Shown: positions 10,344 to 22,366, counted from the first letter of the stretch. The stretch: DNA of 64,000 nucleotides from Chrysoporthe austroafricana (GCA_001051155.2 JYIP02000008.1:124001-188000); one strand, 5' to 3'. Made by a program: numbers and translations. The notes: a model not told the origin generated them from the letters alone.

Positions 10344-13300
10344 ATGCAGTCTGGATTCGACAATGACCTCGAGGCCGCGTCTCTCGACCCGTATTTGGTT
10401 GTTGAGGACGGCCAGCATGAAATGAAAATAGCGAGCACTTCTACGGCAAATCCAGTAGAGCAGAAAGTCGCTTCGAATATCGACTCTCAACCTCGCGGGC
10501 AGCGCTACCACAAAGACAGTTTCAACCGATACACGGACCTCGAAAAGGACCCGCTTAATAAGCAGGACCACTACCTTCGACCCAAGGACGGCAAGCTGCG
10601 TGTCCTCAAGGTACAGATTGCGCCGAACTTCGTCGCGAGCAGAACGGCGAGGACATGGACCGCCTTCCCATTCTCGAGTGACAGTGGTATTCGAGATATA
10701 CCCATTGGTATCCTGAAATGGACGTATAGGGATAGGGTGGAACGTAAGGATCACGATACCAGTCAGTTCTGGTGGAAGTACCCTGTTGCTTCTATTGGTC
10801 TTCTGTTCACGGTATGTTCATAGTCCGATCTCTGATCATCATGACCAAAGACGCGAACAACCGGAGAGAGATCCTGATCAACAATCTATATAGGCATGGC
10901 TGGGTAATTACAACCCAACGTCTAACTACGCTGGGCGATACGCGCCGGTCCGATACAAATACTTCGGCTACGCGAAGCTCCCAAGGAACAGGACGGAAGT
11001 CAACCCTGGCAGGGTAAGTACAAGCGTTCCCAGCCTGGAGCTTGAGGTGTCTCCTACTGAAGATTCATGCACAAACAGTCTCCCGTTGACTACGCGCGTC
11101 TCCAGCCCGGGAGTGAGATAGTACGCAGCTCGGATGGAAGAATAGAAGAGGAAGGCGGCGTCCTCGCTCGACATCTCCGACCGCGCATGCTGTGCGTAAT
11201 CACCTCTCACGACGACGCCAACATAGGCCTCGGCCACTTCACTTATGAAACGAAGTACACCGACGAGTGGGACCTGGAGCATCCTCAGGGCCAGAGTGGC
11301 GAGTACGTCTTCGTCTCCTATACTCGAAAGCAATTCCAGACATACTCGGCCGAGGACATCGCCGCGTGGCCCCCACCAAAGGGCCCAGACGAGGCGGCGA
11401 TCCGGGATGAGATGCCGGCGCTCTACGAGAGGGACCTTAATCAGCTATGCATAATCGGCGCGGTAGCCGCACGAAAGGCGGGTTTATATGCCTTCTGGAT
11501 TGACGTCTTGTGCATCGAAAAGGCCAAAGGTGGAGCGGCAGGCCTGAATGCCCAGGACTCCTACCGAATCTGTGACGTAGCTAGAGGCGCGAATCGCGTG
11601 GTGATCGCGGTCAAGGACCCGGTGGATGATAGGATTCTTCACCCGGGCTCCACGCCAACACCCCAGCCGAAGCTTCTGCAGCACTGGGCTACGCGGATGT
11701 GGACACTCCCAGAGATGCTCTTGGCGCCCACGGTCCACGATTTGGAGGTGTACCGCGCCAGCTCGGGCGCAGACGGAGGAGTACACCCGTGGAGGGCGAT
11801 ACCTAAGCGCAACATGCCCGAGGAGGCGTATCCGGACGACAAGGAGCGGGTGCGCCAGCTCGTCGACCACTTCGAGGCGAGCGTGCAACTGACGCCGATC
11901 GAGCTGCTCACGCTGGGTCTCGAGTGCCTCGTGGGGCGCGCGGTGAATCAGTACAGGTCGGCCGACGTAGCATACGCGCTCATGACGCTGGCGCGGCAGC
12001 GGCCTATCCCCTACGACGATCAGACCCTTTTCGAGGCCTTTGCGCAGCTGTCCGTCCTCAACGACTCCGACATGCTCCTTGAGCGGCTCATGTGCGTGCT
12101 TCCGCCGGGACAGTACGGAGAGGTGCCGTGGTTCCACATCCGCGACTCGTGGGGCGTACGGCTGTGGGATATCTTCCCCACGTGTCAGGTCTCTGGCATC
12201 GCCGGCGGGGGCGCCGACGGAGGCGCCGACCAGACGGTACTCATCGACGGCGCGTACGGGGCCTCTATCGAGTGGAGTAAGTACCTCCTTTTCTCTTTGG
12301 AGCGGAATCCCATCTTTATTCTTTCAGAGGCCTCAGAAATTACCTCTTTCGGGCTGCGGTATGCACCTCTAACACTCAGTAGAACATCTCAAGAAGGTCG
12401 AATTTCTCAAGCGCCGCACTGCGTGGCGTATTGCTGGCGAATTGGCGTCGCAGGCTGCCCTTGTGTGGCTTCTTACCGCTGTCATAAGCATCGGAACCAT
12501 GTCGGGCGCCGTCAGCGGGACTAGCGATTCCACCACGCTGTCATCAATATATGGTAAGAGACAAGAAGATCTCTCCCAAGCATTCGGGGGTCTGATCGCG
12601 CTGCCCATCGTCTTCTTTATCCTTGCGTTTATCTCGATGGCGGTACTGCCGTACGCCATGTTTGCAAAGTACCGCGGCAAGTTCTGGTCCACGCAGGCAG
12701 TGCTGTATGGACTCGAAGGCGTACCGGACATCGACTGGTTGGAGCGTCAACTCTTCGGATTTAGTGAAGGACGGCTCACCTGGAGCCCCCACGGCAGCGT
12801 GCTCTCGCAGCACAAGGCGAAGGAGGATCTAGGTGAGAGTCTCGACGAAGAGTGTGAGGCACTCAAGCCACTACTCGAGGGCCAGCAGACATCAACAATC
12901 TCGGGACAACAGATGGACCTGTCACCCTCCGACCGCAATATAGATGATAAGACGAGGATATTCACACTGGTGGACACATACGCCATGACAGTCACCGCCT
13001 TCCGGGCGACTCATCCTCCAACGGTAGCGCTTGTCTTGTATGTTCTTCCCCACACCAGTATTCCTTTCCAGACAGTCCTTCAATGGCGGCTGAGACATTT
13101 TTGTTTTACTCTATCCCCCCCCCCCCAAAAGAAAATGTTGCTGATGGAAAGTTGATAGGGGCCATGAAGGCGGGATGCGCCGGGCTGCACTGTGCTCGTA
13201 TAACCATAGGACGCAGACTTTCCATCGCGAAACAATCGTGCGAATGCCCACCAAGGTCCTCGACAGAATGGACAGGGTGGATAAATTTCGGTTCTCACTG

Positions 13301-13652
13301 GAAAGGCAGCCACTTTGAGCCTCCAGCCACTTTGCTGTGAACGTGGCCTGGTTCACGACATGGGCGCAAATACTCTTTGCCGAAATATTGCATGGCAGTG
13401 GTCGAAGGCTCGCGGACACTAACATCCTCTTCCATTGGCCTCGAACTTATACATTTCCTTCTCGGTCTGAGTTGAAAGAGGAGATTCTCTTCAAGGTGGC
13501 TACGTGAGTAATGGCCGAGTTAAATCTTCCTCTCTTCAGCCTCACAACAATATATATTCGGGCAAAGCTATCACAATATCAGCTGGCCTGTCGGCTTCCT
13601 CTTCGATATTCGCTCGGATAGGTATGGAGCTAGACGAGTTGGAGAACCGTAA
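10344..13652 (+). pseudogene. HET-like multipass membrane protein with one late premature stop
   Basis: Large fungal protein with a degenerate HET-type region and C-terminal membrane segments. Spliced model join(10344..10811,10894..11013,11079..12276,12383..13037,13159..13503,13583..13652) gives 951 codons. The N-terminal part is polar, then FWWKYPVASIGLLF begins a membrane segment. The central part has HET hallmarks: YVFVSYTRKQF, YAFWIDVLCIE, a DSYRICDVARGANRVV block and RMWTLPEMLLAP. The C-terminal part has hydrophobic segments (AALVWLLTAVISIG, PIVFFILAFISMAVL, VAWFTTWAQILFAEIL). All introns are canonical and phases match. An in-frame TGA at 13316-13318 (codon 867) would remove the last 85 codons; the frame stays open and family-like beyond it, so it reads as a CGA-to-TGA change. 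A HET-type role in non-self recognition is inferred from the family only. A truncated 866-residue product could still be made. Confidence 0.75.
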
Positions 13653-14442
13653 TGAGGTATTGCGGAGACAAAGAAGATGCAGAGCACAAGAGAGTTACGT
13701 GGCATATGAACAGGCAATCGCTCATCAGGAGCCTCCGTGTCAGTGAGGCTAATTCAACCGGCATATAAAGCAAGGAATTATTTTAAGTTATTCGATAGAT
13801 ATACCAATTCATATACGGTTGGTTTCAAGTGGCATAACAGCTAGGAGGCCTCATCGTTGAAGCGGAGGCGCTGTGACTGTAATACGGATCAAGATCTCGC
13901 CTTTTTTCATCAGATAGGCACGAATAACAAGCGGGCCAATATCTCAGATTGGACCTCGATCTTGGTCACTACCGACACCCTTCATGACGCACCCTTTAAA
14001 CAATACCTATGAGTTTCAAATTGGGGTGATTGACCGCCTCTATTTGTACGTAGATAGGCAGGACCCAATATCGCAAATTCGCCAGCCTGCGTCTCGAAAT
14101 CCTCGGTTGTAGCGTTGCTTTTAGTTACGTCTTGCTGGGAGATCCCTCAGAGAGGTGATTTTTGATAGATAGTCACGGAAAGTGGTAGACTGACAGCCGC
14201 GGAAACGTGACTGTCCTTTCAGGCCGGTCACTGAGTTTTCTCACGTGGCCCCTGCGGCTGTGTTCTCAGTATATATTTCCGTGTTTTCTCTTTCATCGAG
14301 TCTAGTTTTGCTCAAGCCTTCGCCAGCCCCATTCCTCGAAGTAATAGACACTCGACAGATCAGACCCACATCCGCCGCTTGTCAGCCTACACAACACTTA
14401 ACTACCCCGAGTTTACACCTGCCAGACTAGCCATCCGTCCAG
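13653..14442. other. Intergenic and probable promoter
   Basis: No gene seen. The last 150 bases are pyrimidine-rich, consistent with a promoter or leader for the downstream membrane protein. A frame from a GTG at 14245 has a hydrophobic start (FSVYISVFSLSSSLVLL) but no ATG. Confidence 0.4.
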
Positions 14443-14878
14443 ATGAACTCTGCTATGGCTACAAGAGAGGCCCCAGCCTTCAGAAGCAGCAATGAGACGT
14501 GTATATCCTGGGGCGTTATAGTGCCGGACCCCCAGAACTTCGCGTCGACCAGGCTGGTTACCATCACGGCACCGGTAACGGTCTCCTGCAACTCCTCCCA
14601 GAACGCTGACTACCAGTTCACAGTCTTTCTAGACGGCTCCAGCGCTCCTCCGCCTACGCTGCCAGGTGTAGTGGTCCATTCCAGCTTCTACTTCGGCAGA
14701 GGTAAGTAATATTGGTACTCTCCACTTCCCACCTGTTTTTTTTTTTTTTTTTTTTTTTCCCCTTCCCGCCCATTTTTTTCCCCCTCTTTTTTTTTCTTTT
14801 TTTTTTATCTTTTTGCTCCTATTTGGTCTCCCCCCACCGCCCTTCCCCCCCNTGGTGTTTTTTTCGCTCCCCTCCCCT

Positions 14879-14916
<38 letters not shown>

Positions 14917-15668
14917 CACGGCAGACTTCATAGCGCACGATTCTGGTTCCTTGTATTGATACTGATCGATCGTATTGAGCAGTCACCATCGACCTTTCCA
15001 CCGCCAAGGCCCTTGACGTGACTGAGAAGCTTAGGTTCCCTAGCAGCGACGTGTTGAATCTCACCTACGTCTACCAAGTCCTCTTCAGGAGCCCCGATGG
15101 GGACACGGTAGCAGAGTCTCCTAACTTCTATCTAGTAGAGCAGTTGCCAAGCGTAGTTCCTGTGACCCCAACTAGTAGTACAACTTCCGCGTCGTTAACT
15201 ACTTCAACATCTACGTTGCCGACAACATCAACATCTCTGGCGGCCTCGTCCCCAGTCTCGACGTCGATCACCAGCTCCACCCGCTGGGTAACGGTCACGT
15301 CGACAGTATCGACGAGCGACGTGACCATCACGCCCACCACGACCCTCTTGACCCCCGTATCCAGCAGCACGGCAGCGGCGTCCGCGCCAGCCAGCCCGGC
15401 CCGGCCTCTAGACGAGGGCCAGAGTGCCGGGCTGGCCGTGGGCTCGCTGGTGCTGGTCGTCCTCCTGGTCGCGTGCGGCTGCTGTCTGGCCCGCCTCCTC
15501 AAGAAGCGTAGGGCCGCCCGGCTCCAGGGCAAGATGAGTCTCGCCAGCGGCAACGGGATCGAGCTGCAGAGCCTTGGTGCCGGCAGTGCTGGCGGGCTCC
15601 CCTCGCCGTCTACCCGGCCTCCCCGGCCTCCTCGGCCTAGAAGGTGGACGGAATATCTGCGGACCTGA
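14443..15668 (+). CDS. Ser/Thr-rich single-pass membrane protein
   Basis: Spliced model join(14443..14701,14983..15668), 314 residues. The first part (SSNETCISWG, VTVSCNSS, DYQFTVFLDG) looks like an extracellular beta-rich domain; the second exon adds a Ser/Thr/Pro stalk (about residues 145-215), one membrane segment (AGLAVGSLVLVVLLVACGCC), a basic stop-transfer (KKRRAAR) and a short Pro-rich tail. The layout is like fungal wall-stress sensors and SKG6-type proteins, but I recognise no sensor domain. There is no clear signal peptide at this ATG, so an upstream exon may be missing. The 281-base intron contains an assembly-type join with an N, so intron length is unreliable, but the exon boundaries keep the frame (G|TC). 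Confidence 0.7.
14738..14911. other. Homopolymer-rich join with N
   Basis: Long T runs, C runs and a single N at 14852, lying inside an intron. The text on both sides of the N is low-complexity T/C with no normal sequence. It resembles two low-quality contig ends joined by a nominal gap, so it is probably not real genome sequence. Confidence 0.7.
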
Positions 15669-16572
15669 TAGATGATCATGTGATGGATTTATTAGTATGA
15701 ATCGCGTCTGCTAGGTGGAAAGGAATCTTTATATAGCCCACTGTTGTAGTTGAATGATATTATGTTGCACATAGAAAGCTTGACAGCCTTTCTTGTATCT
15801 CCTTATGGGTCTTGATGAGAAACTAGTTTTCCATGCCGTAATCTTGTTAGAATTCAAAGTCCGCCTCGTTCTTAAGTTTAATTATCGATGCAGGCAAGAT
15901 CTTCCCATTTTCCCCAGTCCTGAGTGGTCGGTTTGAGGAGTGAATAATACAGACCCTAGGCCAGACCAACAGTAAGGCGCGGCCAATAGTCTCAGCCCCG
16001 AGAACAGAAGCCAAATGCACCAAGAGGGCGTCGGCACAAACGATCGAGACCCGCTCGAAGAGTGGACACAGACAACCAAGTGACAAGACTAAAGCCATCT
16101 ACGCGGCTCGACCACCCCAAGGGGAACGGGGCGAGAACAACGAGCAGAGTAGCAAGTACGTCAGCGTCATTGTAGAGATATGGGTATATGAGTAAATTTG
16201 ATTCCGCTATCAGTGTACCTCGCTGGCGAGTTAGTACTGACGAATGATTAATGCCCCGCGCTTGATGGAACAAAACACGTCTGGTGGCCAGCTCGTCCCC
16301 GCCTCTAGAAGAATGTCCAAGAAAGGGAAACCGAAGAAAGACGACCTCCCCCAGTCGGCAGATTATCCTCCCAGCTAAGATATCCAGCAGGGGATGATGC
16401 CTCTGTTTTTAAAAAGAATACTGTTGTCTCGCTGAGGTGAAGCTGGTGCAAACGAATAACCGGAAAACTTATGCTGCTCTCGAACCCGCTTATGTCCCAC
16501 GCCATGCATTCAGTCGAAAGAAAAAAGGGAAAGAAAAAGGACAAACACGCGATCAGAAGCACCCTGCCTGGT
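15669..16572. other. Convergent intergenic region
   Basis: Lies between the 3' ends of the plus-strand membrane protein and the minus-strand gene ending at 16573. No gene supported; it should hold both 3' UTRs. Confidence 0.5.
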
Positions 16573-18171
16573 TCAGGGCTCAAGTGTCAGCATCGTGCAG
16601 ACGAGACACCAGATCCTCCTGCCGTCCCAGTAGAAGCGAGGCTGCAGGTGGCGGTCGAAGTGCCAGAGGTGGTGGCGCCTGTGCAGCTCGATGTGGAGCC
16701 ACAGCTGCACGGTGACTGTCAGCAGCGTCTCGCCGCCGCCGCCAGACAGCTCCGGGGTGGTGTCCACGCCCGAGTGCTGCTGGAGAAAAGTGCGGATCCG
16801 GTCCGTCCAGGAGGGCTGTACGGGAGCTGGGTGCCTGAGCGGGATCCCCGTGGTGGTGGCCAAGAGAGGCTCCTCTGCGGTCGGACCTTCGCCATCCCGC
16901 AGTGAGACTGACGAAGAGCCAAATCCTGAGTTGTCTGGGACGGGACTGAAAGCGGAAGTGCCTTCCTGGGGATCAGACTGAGAATGTGTGCTTGCGCGAT
17001 CGGAATGAGAAGTCTCCCCGGCTGGATTAGAGTGAGAGCACTCGTCGCTAGAAGCGGATTTGAAATTATATTTTTCGTCAACAGGGCTAGAGCCCTTGCT
17101 ATTGAGCTGCGGACCGGCATCCGTTCCTTTATTGTTAGGATCAAGGCTCCGTCGATCAGGATTCTGGTGAGGACGACGCTTCTGTCGCGATTGGCCCTTT
17201 TTCCTGCCCCAACGGCCCCTTCCCCAGTCTTTCGCAGTCGTCTTCTCGGAGACAGGATCTGGAGTCTTCCCCTCAGCAACAGACAGAGAGTCGTCTTTTT
17301 GGATAATCGGACCAAGATTCCTGAGATTATTAGGTTGGAGTGCCTCTCCTTCCAGGCCATAGCCGAGACAGTGTTGATCATCTCTATTCTCGGGGCCACG
17401 AGATCTCGACCAAGCCTCCCAGCGACCCAGCATTTCCATCTGCGCCTCAGGGTCCTCGGTATCCCGTTCGATGCTATCCTTCTCATAATGGCCTGGTGGG
17501 GCTGTATTACGTCCCGCCTTGGGAGTCTCGCCCTCTCCACGTCCAGCATCGGCTGCGACATGCTGCACACCAGGATTATCGTAAATAACTCTGATCGTCG
17601 AGTAAGACAGCTCCTGGACCTCGTATTTCTCCTGACCAGTGGCATCCGCATCGACAGGAGCCGGAATCTTGACGTCGGTACCCTCGTTCTCGTGTTCGAC
17701 AGACGCGCAAGCAGTATTCTGTGTCTTAGCAGTATATGGCGAGCGCTCGCGCTCAGGATCTGCGCCCGTAGAGCTGGGGACCAGCTGTGAGCGGGGTTGA
17801 AAGGATACACCTGCGAGGCGCGATATGTCGTAATCACACCGCTGCCAATCTGGAACAGTGCTCGCGACCAGCATTGGCTCGAATGTCGAGAAGTCCTCAA
17901 CGTCGAAATTTTCATCAACTTGCAGAGTCATGCTCCGCCAGTTCAGAGGCATCGAGCGCCACACTTCGTATTGTGGTCTCGTGATATCGAAGCATCCATC
18001 AACTTCGAACTGCGGATACGTGAGGTTGGGGCCCTGGCGCCTCGAACGCGGGGCCGTGATTATGACAGATTCATCCTGGATCCTGTCGGCCCCTCCAGCC
18101 GCATCTTGATTACCTCCTCCACCCCTTAACCGCGGCCCGTCCCAGCTGCTCAGGCCAGGAGCAGGTTGCAT
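16573..18171 (-). CDS. Uncharacterised low-complexity protein
   Basis: Open frame of 532 codons from ATG at 18171 with no intron needed. It is mostly hydrophilic, with a basic patch (GRGRWGRKKGQSRQKRRPH) that could be nuclear-targeting, Ser/Asp/Glu-rich stretches, and a more ordered C-terminal end (SWTDRIRTFLQQHSG, then LLTVTVQLWLHIELHRRHHL and QPRFYWDGRRIW). I recognise no domain. The next same-strand gene stops only 108 bases upstream. A good acceptor (pyrimidine run then CAG, about 18200) lies between them and opens this frame further upstream (YDTAGPGAM), so the two could be one gene with an intron I could not define. Confidence 0.55.
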   Translation of the reverse strand: MQPAPGLSSWDGPRLRGGGGNQDAAGGADRIQDESVIITAPRSRRQGPNLTYPQFEVDGCFDITRPQYEVWRSMPLNWRSMTLQVDENFDVEDFSTFEPMLVASTVPDWQRCDYDISRLAGVSFQPRSQLVPSSTGADPERERSPYTAKTQNTACASVEHENEGTDVKIPAPVDADATGQEKYEVQELSYSTIRVIYDNPGVQHVAADAGRGEGETPKAGRNTAPPGHYEKDSIERDTEDPEAQMEMLGRWEAWSRSRGPENRDDQHCLGYGLEGEALQPNNLRNLGPIIQKDDSLSVAEGKTPDPVSEKTTAKDWGRGRWGRKKGQSRQKRRPHQNPDRRSLDPNNKGTDAGPQLNSKGSSPVDEKYNFKSASSDECSHSNPAGETSHSDRASTHSQSDPQEGTSAFSPVPDNSGFGSSSVSLRDGEGPTAEEPLLATTTGIPLRHPAPVQPSWTDRIRTFLQQHSGVDTTPELSGGGGETLLTVTVQLWLHIELHRRHHLWHFDRHLQPRFYWDGRRIWCLVCTMLTLEP

Positions 18172-18279
18172 AGCCCCGGGACCAGCGGTGTCGTACTGAA
18201 AAAACGGGCTCCGTCGTGGACAGACGCGCGCCGGACGAGGAGCCGAGATTAAGACGGCCGGCGCATCCGGGTCATCCCA

Positions 18280-19236
18280 CTAAGCATTTGTGCGCCGCGG
18301 ATGCGAGGTGGCGCCTTCGTCCATGGGCCCGAACGCGTCGGGTATCCTGAGGCCCGAGTACGGGCTGCGTGGCGGCGGTGCATGTGTGCTGTGCGGGATG
18401 GCAGGGAGGGGCGCGGACAGGATGCCGACCTGTGCCGAGGCAAGGGACCCTGGGGAGGACGACACTGCCGCGGCGACGGTAGCACGGCCCCTCATGCCTC
18501 GCTGCTCGGCCAGGAGCATGTTGCGGATCATGGGGCGCAGGGCCTCGGGGACCTCGTGCCAGCTCCCGGCCCTCGCGCTGTTGAGTATGCGCTGCCTCTC
18601 CCGCACGGCGGAAATCTCGCCCGTCTCCACGGCGTTCTTAAACCACTGCTCCCAGGCCTCGTCCAGGGGGATGGAGAGATCCCCAGCGCTCCTGGCGGCC
18701 AGGCGCTCCCTCAGGCGCTGGTTCAGGGCGACGCCCACGCTCTCCAGCTCGCCCTCGCTGTCCTCGTCGCCGGCCTCGGCGGTGGCGTCGTCCTCGGAGG
18801 GGCGGGAGTGGCGGGCGGCTTGCAGGGCGCGGCGGGGCTGCGGCTCGCCGGTCCACACGGGCAGGCCGTCCATGGCGGTGTCGCGGATCACGCAGTTCTG
18901 CTCGCGCTCGTATCGCTCCTTGGCCCACCTCGTGCCCTCCCACTTAGTCAGGCCGGAGATCTCGTTGGGGGTCAGGCGCAGGGCGTCGAAGGCCCTGAAG
19001 AGGCGGCGGTGCCACTGCCACCTGCTGAGGCGGGTGCGGTGGGTGGGGTTGTTGTAGTCGAGCCCTGGGTACTTGGCCTCGGGGGTGTCGAGGTGGCCGT
19101 AGAAGGCGTGGACTTCCTGGCGGACTTCGAGGATCAGGTACTGCTGCAGGAGGCCGTGGAAGTTGCGGGGATCCTGTGAGCGCGGCTTGGGGAACATCTG
19201 CTCGTAGACGAGCGCGTCGATCGGACGGCCCTTCAT
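18280..19236 (-). CDS. Conserved-looking hypothetical protein
   Basis: Frame of 318 residues from ATG at 19236 (MKGRPIDALVYEQ); a longer frame upstream lacks an ATG. The first 130 residues look like a folded, charged helical domain (FHGLLQQYLILEVRQEVHAF, RLSRWQWHRRLFRAFDALRL, GLTKWEGTRWAKERYEREQ). This is followed by an acidic linker, a second helical segment (AWEQWFKNAVETGEIS) and a Pro-rich tail. I do not recognise a named family. It may be the N-terminal part of the gene ending at 16573 (see that entry). Upstream is a long GC-rich region with no gene, which may hold its promoter and leader. Confidence 0.6.
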   Translation of the reverse strand: MKGRPIDALVYEQMFPKPRSQDPRNFHGLLQQYLILEVRQEVHAFYGHLDTPEAKYPGLDYNNPTHRTRLSRWQWHRRLFRAFDALRLTPNEISGLTKWEGTRWAKERYEREQNCVIRDTAMDGLPVWTGEPQPRRALQAARHSRPSEDDATAEAGDEDSEGELESVGVALNQRLRERLAARSAGDLSIPLDEAWEQWFKNAVETGEISAVRERQRILNSARAGSWHEVPEALRPMIRNMLLAEQRGMRGRATVAAAVSSSPGSLASAQVGILSAPLPAIPHSTHAPPPRSPYSGLRIPDAFGPMDEGATSHPRRTNA

Positions 19237-20337
19237 GGTGGGCTGGGCCTGTCGTGAGGCAGAGGTGTGTGAGTGCAGGTGTGGGTTGTGCGGTGACAAT
19301 GCTGTGTCGTGTATGTAAATTGGTTCGTTCGAGCACCCGCTGCCGGTCTCGCCTGGTGCCGGTCAACGGAGGGAGGGTGGTAGTCTGTTGTTAACGTTCT
19401 GTCGCCGGGGAGGAGAGCGGTTCGTGGAAGTTCGAGAGGAGGCGAGTGGAAGCGGTGGCTTGGGGCGAAGGGGGATGATGATCAGATGGAGGATGCTGCC
19501 TGGTGTGTGAGACGGTCACGGTTTGTGGTCACTGGCGGCTGGTCGCGGGGGAGCTGCTGGGCCTGGTGGGCTTGCTGGAGGGAGGAGAGAGTGGCAGGGA
19601 GAAGGGAGGAGGAGGCCGGCGGCGAGGAGCGGTCGGGCCCAAGTGAAGGAGCCGTCGCGCACTTTTGACTCTGGCACGAAGGCGAGGCGAGCCAGAGCCA
19701 GAGCCAAGGCCCAGGCCTGGTCGGTCCCCAGTCAGTCCCCAGCTCCCGCCCTGGCCCCAGCAGTCCCAGTCCCAGCAGGTCGTCCCAGTCGCAGTGCCAG
19801 GCCCAGGATAACATGTGCTGCGCGCTGCACTGTAGGGTCACACCCCCTGTGGAGCTGGGCCGTTTACTGGGTACCCGGTACGGTCCAGCAGCTGTGGGGC
19901 CTGGGCGCCTCAGGGGTGAGGGGGTACGCCCACCCGCCTGCAGGCGCTACTGTAGGTTGAAGTGCCTGCAGGGACCACAGGCGTGCCGGGCCAAGCAAGC
20001 AAGCACAGTACCACGTCACTTACCTCAGTCCCAATACGCACGCACCTGATGCGCCATCTGATGTGAACCGATCACCGACGCACTGCAGTATCTGACACCC
20101 CTCCCCCTTCCAGGGCTGCAACGTGAGGAGCCTGCGCCGTGCATATGAGATCGGGATGCAGGCCATCTGTCTGTTCTCAACCTCCACCGGGGAGGGGCCC
20201 TCACTTTGGGGGGGGGGGCAACCTGGGCCCATCTGGTGGTGTTACTCGTCGCCATCTCCACGGGGGTTTTGGATGGATGGTTTGATGGATGGCTGGGTCA
20301 ATGGACGAGTGGGTGGTGGCACGGATACGAGATCGAC

Positions 20338-20409
20338 CCCGTCTGTCTGCCTGTCTGCCTGTCTGCCTGTCCGTCTGTCCGTCTGTCCGTCTGTCCGTCT
20401 GTCCGTCTC
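20338..20409. repeat. CTGTCYG microsatellite
   Basis: About 70 bases of CTGTCTGC and CTGTCCGT units in tandem, with a switch from C to CG variants midway. Confidence 0.9.
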
Positions 20410-22250
20410 GAGATGCTGGGACGGCCGCTGACGCGCATAACGGCATGCCGCGACGGCCTCCTCATTTCCAGAAGCCACCGACCGAGGGCAGCCAGGGTGT
20501 GGAGAGAGAACCTCCCGAGTCACCCGACAGAGGCCCTCGCGTTCGCATCAGCCTGAGCAGCACCCTGTCGCGCAGGTGGAGATGACCGCCGCCTTCGAGA
20601 AGCCAACCCCGGAACCAAACGGTCAACCCCCTTTTTAGTCATCCCAGTGTTTCGTCACCCAGGGCGTCATCTGGCGGTGCGACAGGTGTTACAGCCCAGG
20701 TCTGTCCGCGAAGCCCACCTGACCTCAGCAGCGCACATGCCATCGCCATCCTGGCCGCGGCGGTCGTCTCGCTGGCTGGCTTAAGAGGCTAGGCCGACCG
20801 TCGGACAGCACGCCTCAGAGTACCGCCTACTTACAGACAATTACTCCGATATTTGGATCATCACGAGATACGGTCTATCTCCGGTGCCCGTATTCGCTCA
20901 GGGGGCTCTCATGCTACACCCCCCCTGGATCGATCGCTCGCACACCTTCCACCACTGCCTCCGCCGCCGCCGCCGCCTTTGTTGTGTGTGTGTGTGTGCA
21001 TGTGTCTCTCTCCGACGAGACAGGTCTGCCGTTCATGCACTGTGCTCCGGTCAGTCGGCCGGCCGATCTGTCTTCTGTCTCTCGGTCGTGTCCTCGCGCT
21101 TTCCCCCCCCCCGCCTCTCCCCTCTCACCAGGTCCCGTCACCAGGACGAGGGGTGCGAGGCAGGATTCTAGACCGGAGGCGGCGACGTGGGAGGGTGAGA
21201 TGAGGCAAGGGACGGGGGGCCGCTCTAAGCCAACCAACGCATTTTCTCGTCGCGTCGGTGGCCGGCCTTGACACGGCCGCCCGCCTGGGTCGCCCACGCA
21301 CTGGCGCTCGTTCGCTCCCAGCCCGGGCGTGGGACAAGTCATCAACCCTCGCTGGCGCGCTCGGCCCGCCGCCCATTTGAGCCTGACCGCCGCAACCGCC
21401 TTTTGTCTTGGCTCTTGTCCTGTCTCGTCTCGTCCCGCCGTCGCGCCTCGCCAGGGAGCAGACGCACCGGGACGAACCCGTGTCCCTGTCCGTCCTCTCC
21501 CATCGTGCCAGCAGCAGACTAAGCCTCCGGGTCATGCCGGCACCAAGCCCGCCGGGCCTCACTCTAGTCAGGTTATATTTTGTGCGTGTGTGCACGTACA
21601 TGGGGGGAAAAATGTGTGCACCTCACTGGGACCAACCAGAGAGGAGAGAGAGGACCGTGTCAGGACGCCCGGGTTTCAAAAAAGACGTCGTCGCCTGCTC
21701 TCGCCCTGGCGGGAAGCGAAAAACCCCACGCATCCCTTTCTGGTCGTCTGGCCACCGCCTTTTTGCTTTTCGCTCGCCAGGTCCCCAATCACAGCGCGCC
21801 CTGGCCTGTCTGCTCCCAGCGTGCTCGCACGCACGCACGCACGCACGCAGTCGTCCCGCGGCCGCCGCTCCCACGGCCGCCCTTCCCCTCCCGGAGCGCC
21901 GAATGGGAGCTGCGCGCCGGGGGTCTGCCAGGATTCCTCCCGGCCTGACCGGGCGACCCGTCGTCACCTCTTCCCTCCTCCCTCCCACAGTTCGTCCTCA
22001 TCCGAGCCAGATCCTTCCTTCCTTCCACACAGCATCACGATCCCCATCCTCCGGCCTGTTCCCGCGGCCCGCCCGGTGTCGCAGAGGCTTTGTCACCTCT
22101 GACGCTGGTTACCTATCACTGGCCGGGGCAGCCAGCCGTTCGAAATGGATTCACCTGCAGCAGCCGGATTCTTTTGTCCGCGTGACGCCAACAGCGCTTG
22201 TATGCCAGCGCCGCCCGGGGGGGAGAGGTGTGGCGGCCCGTCTCGGAGAC

Positions 22251-22366
22251 CTCTTTTTTTTTTTTTTTTTTTTTTTTCTCCCTCCCTTTGCTTTTGCTCC
22301 CCTCCAAGAAGCTGGCCCCGCCAACACATCATCCCCCCTATGACCGGAGCGNGCCCCCCCCCCCAA
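22251..22366. other. Homopolymer-rich join with N
   Basis: A T run of more than 20, a C/T-rich stretch, then N at 22352 followed directly by a C run. Same style as the joins at 14852 and 35237; probably an assembly artefact. Confidence 0.65.

Noticed and set aside
17000..17800. Plus-strand frame opposite the 16573-18171 gene
   Set aside because: Shadow frame of the minus-strand gene; no start context and no domain.
20338..20409. Possible CRISPR-like array
   Set aside because: It is a simple short-unit microsatellite with no spacers, in a eukaryotic genome.
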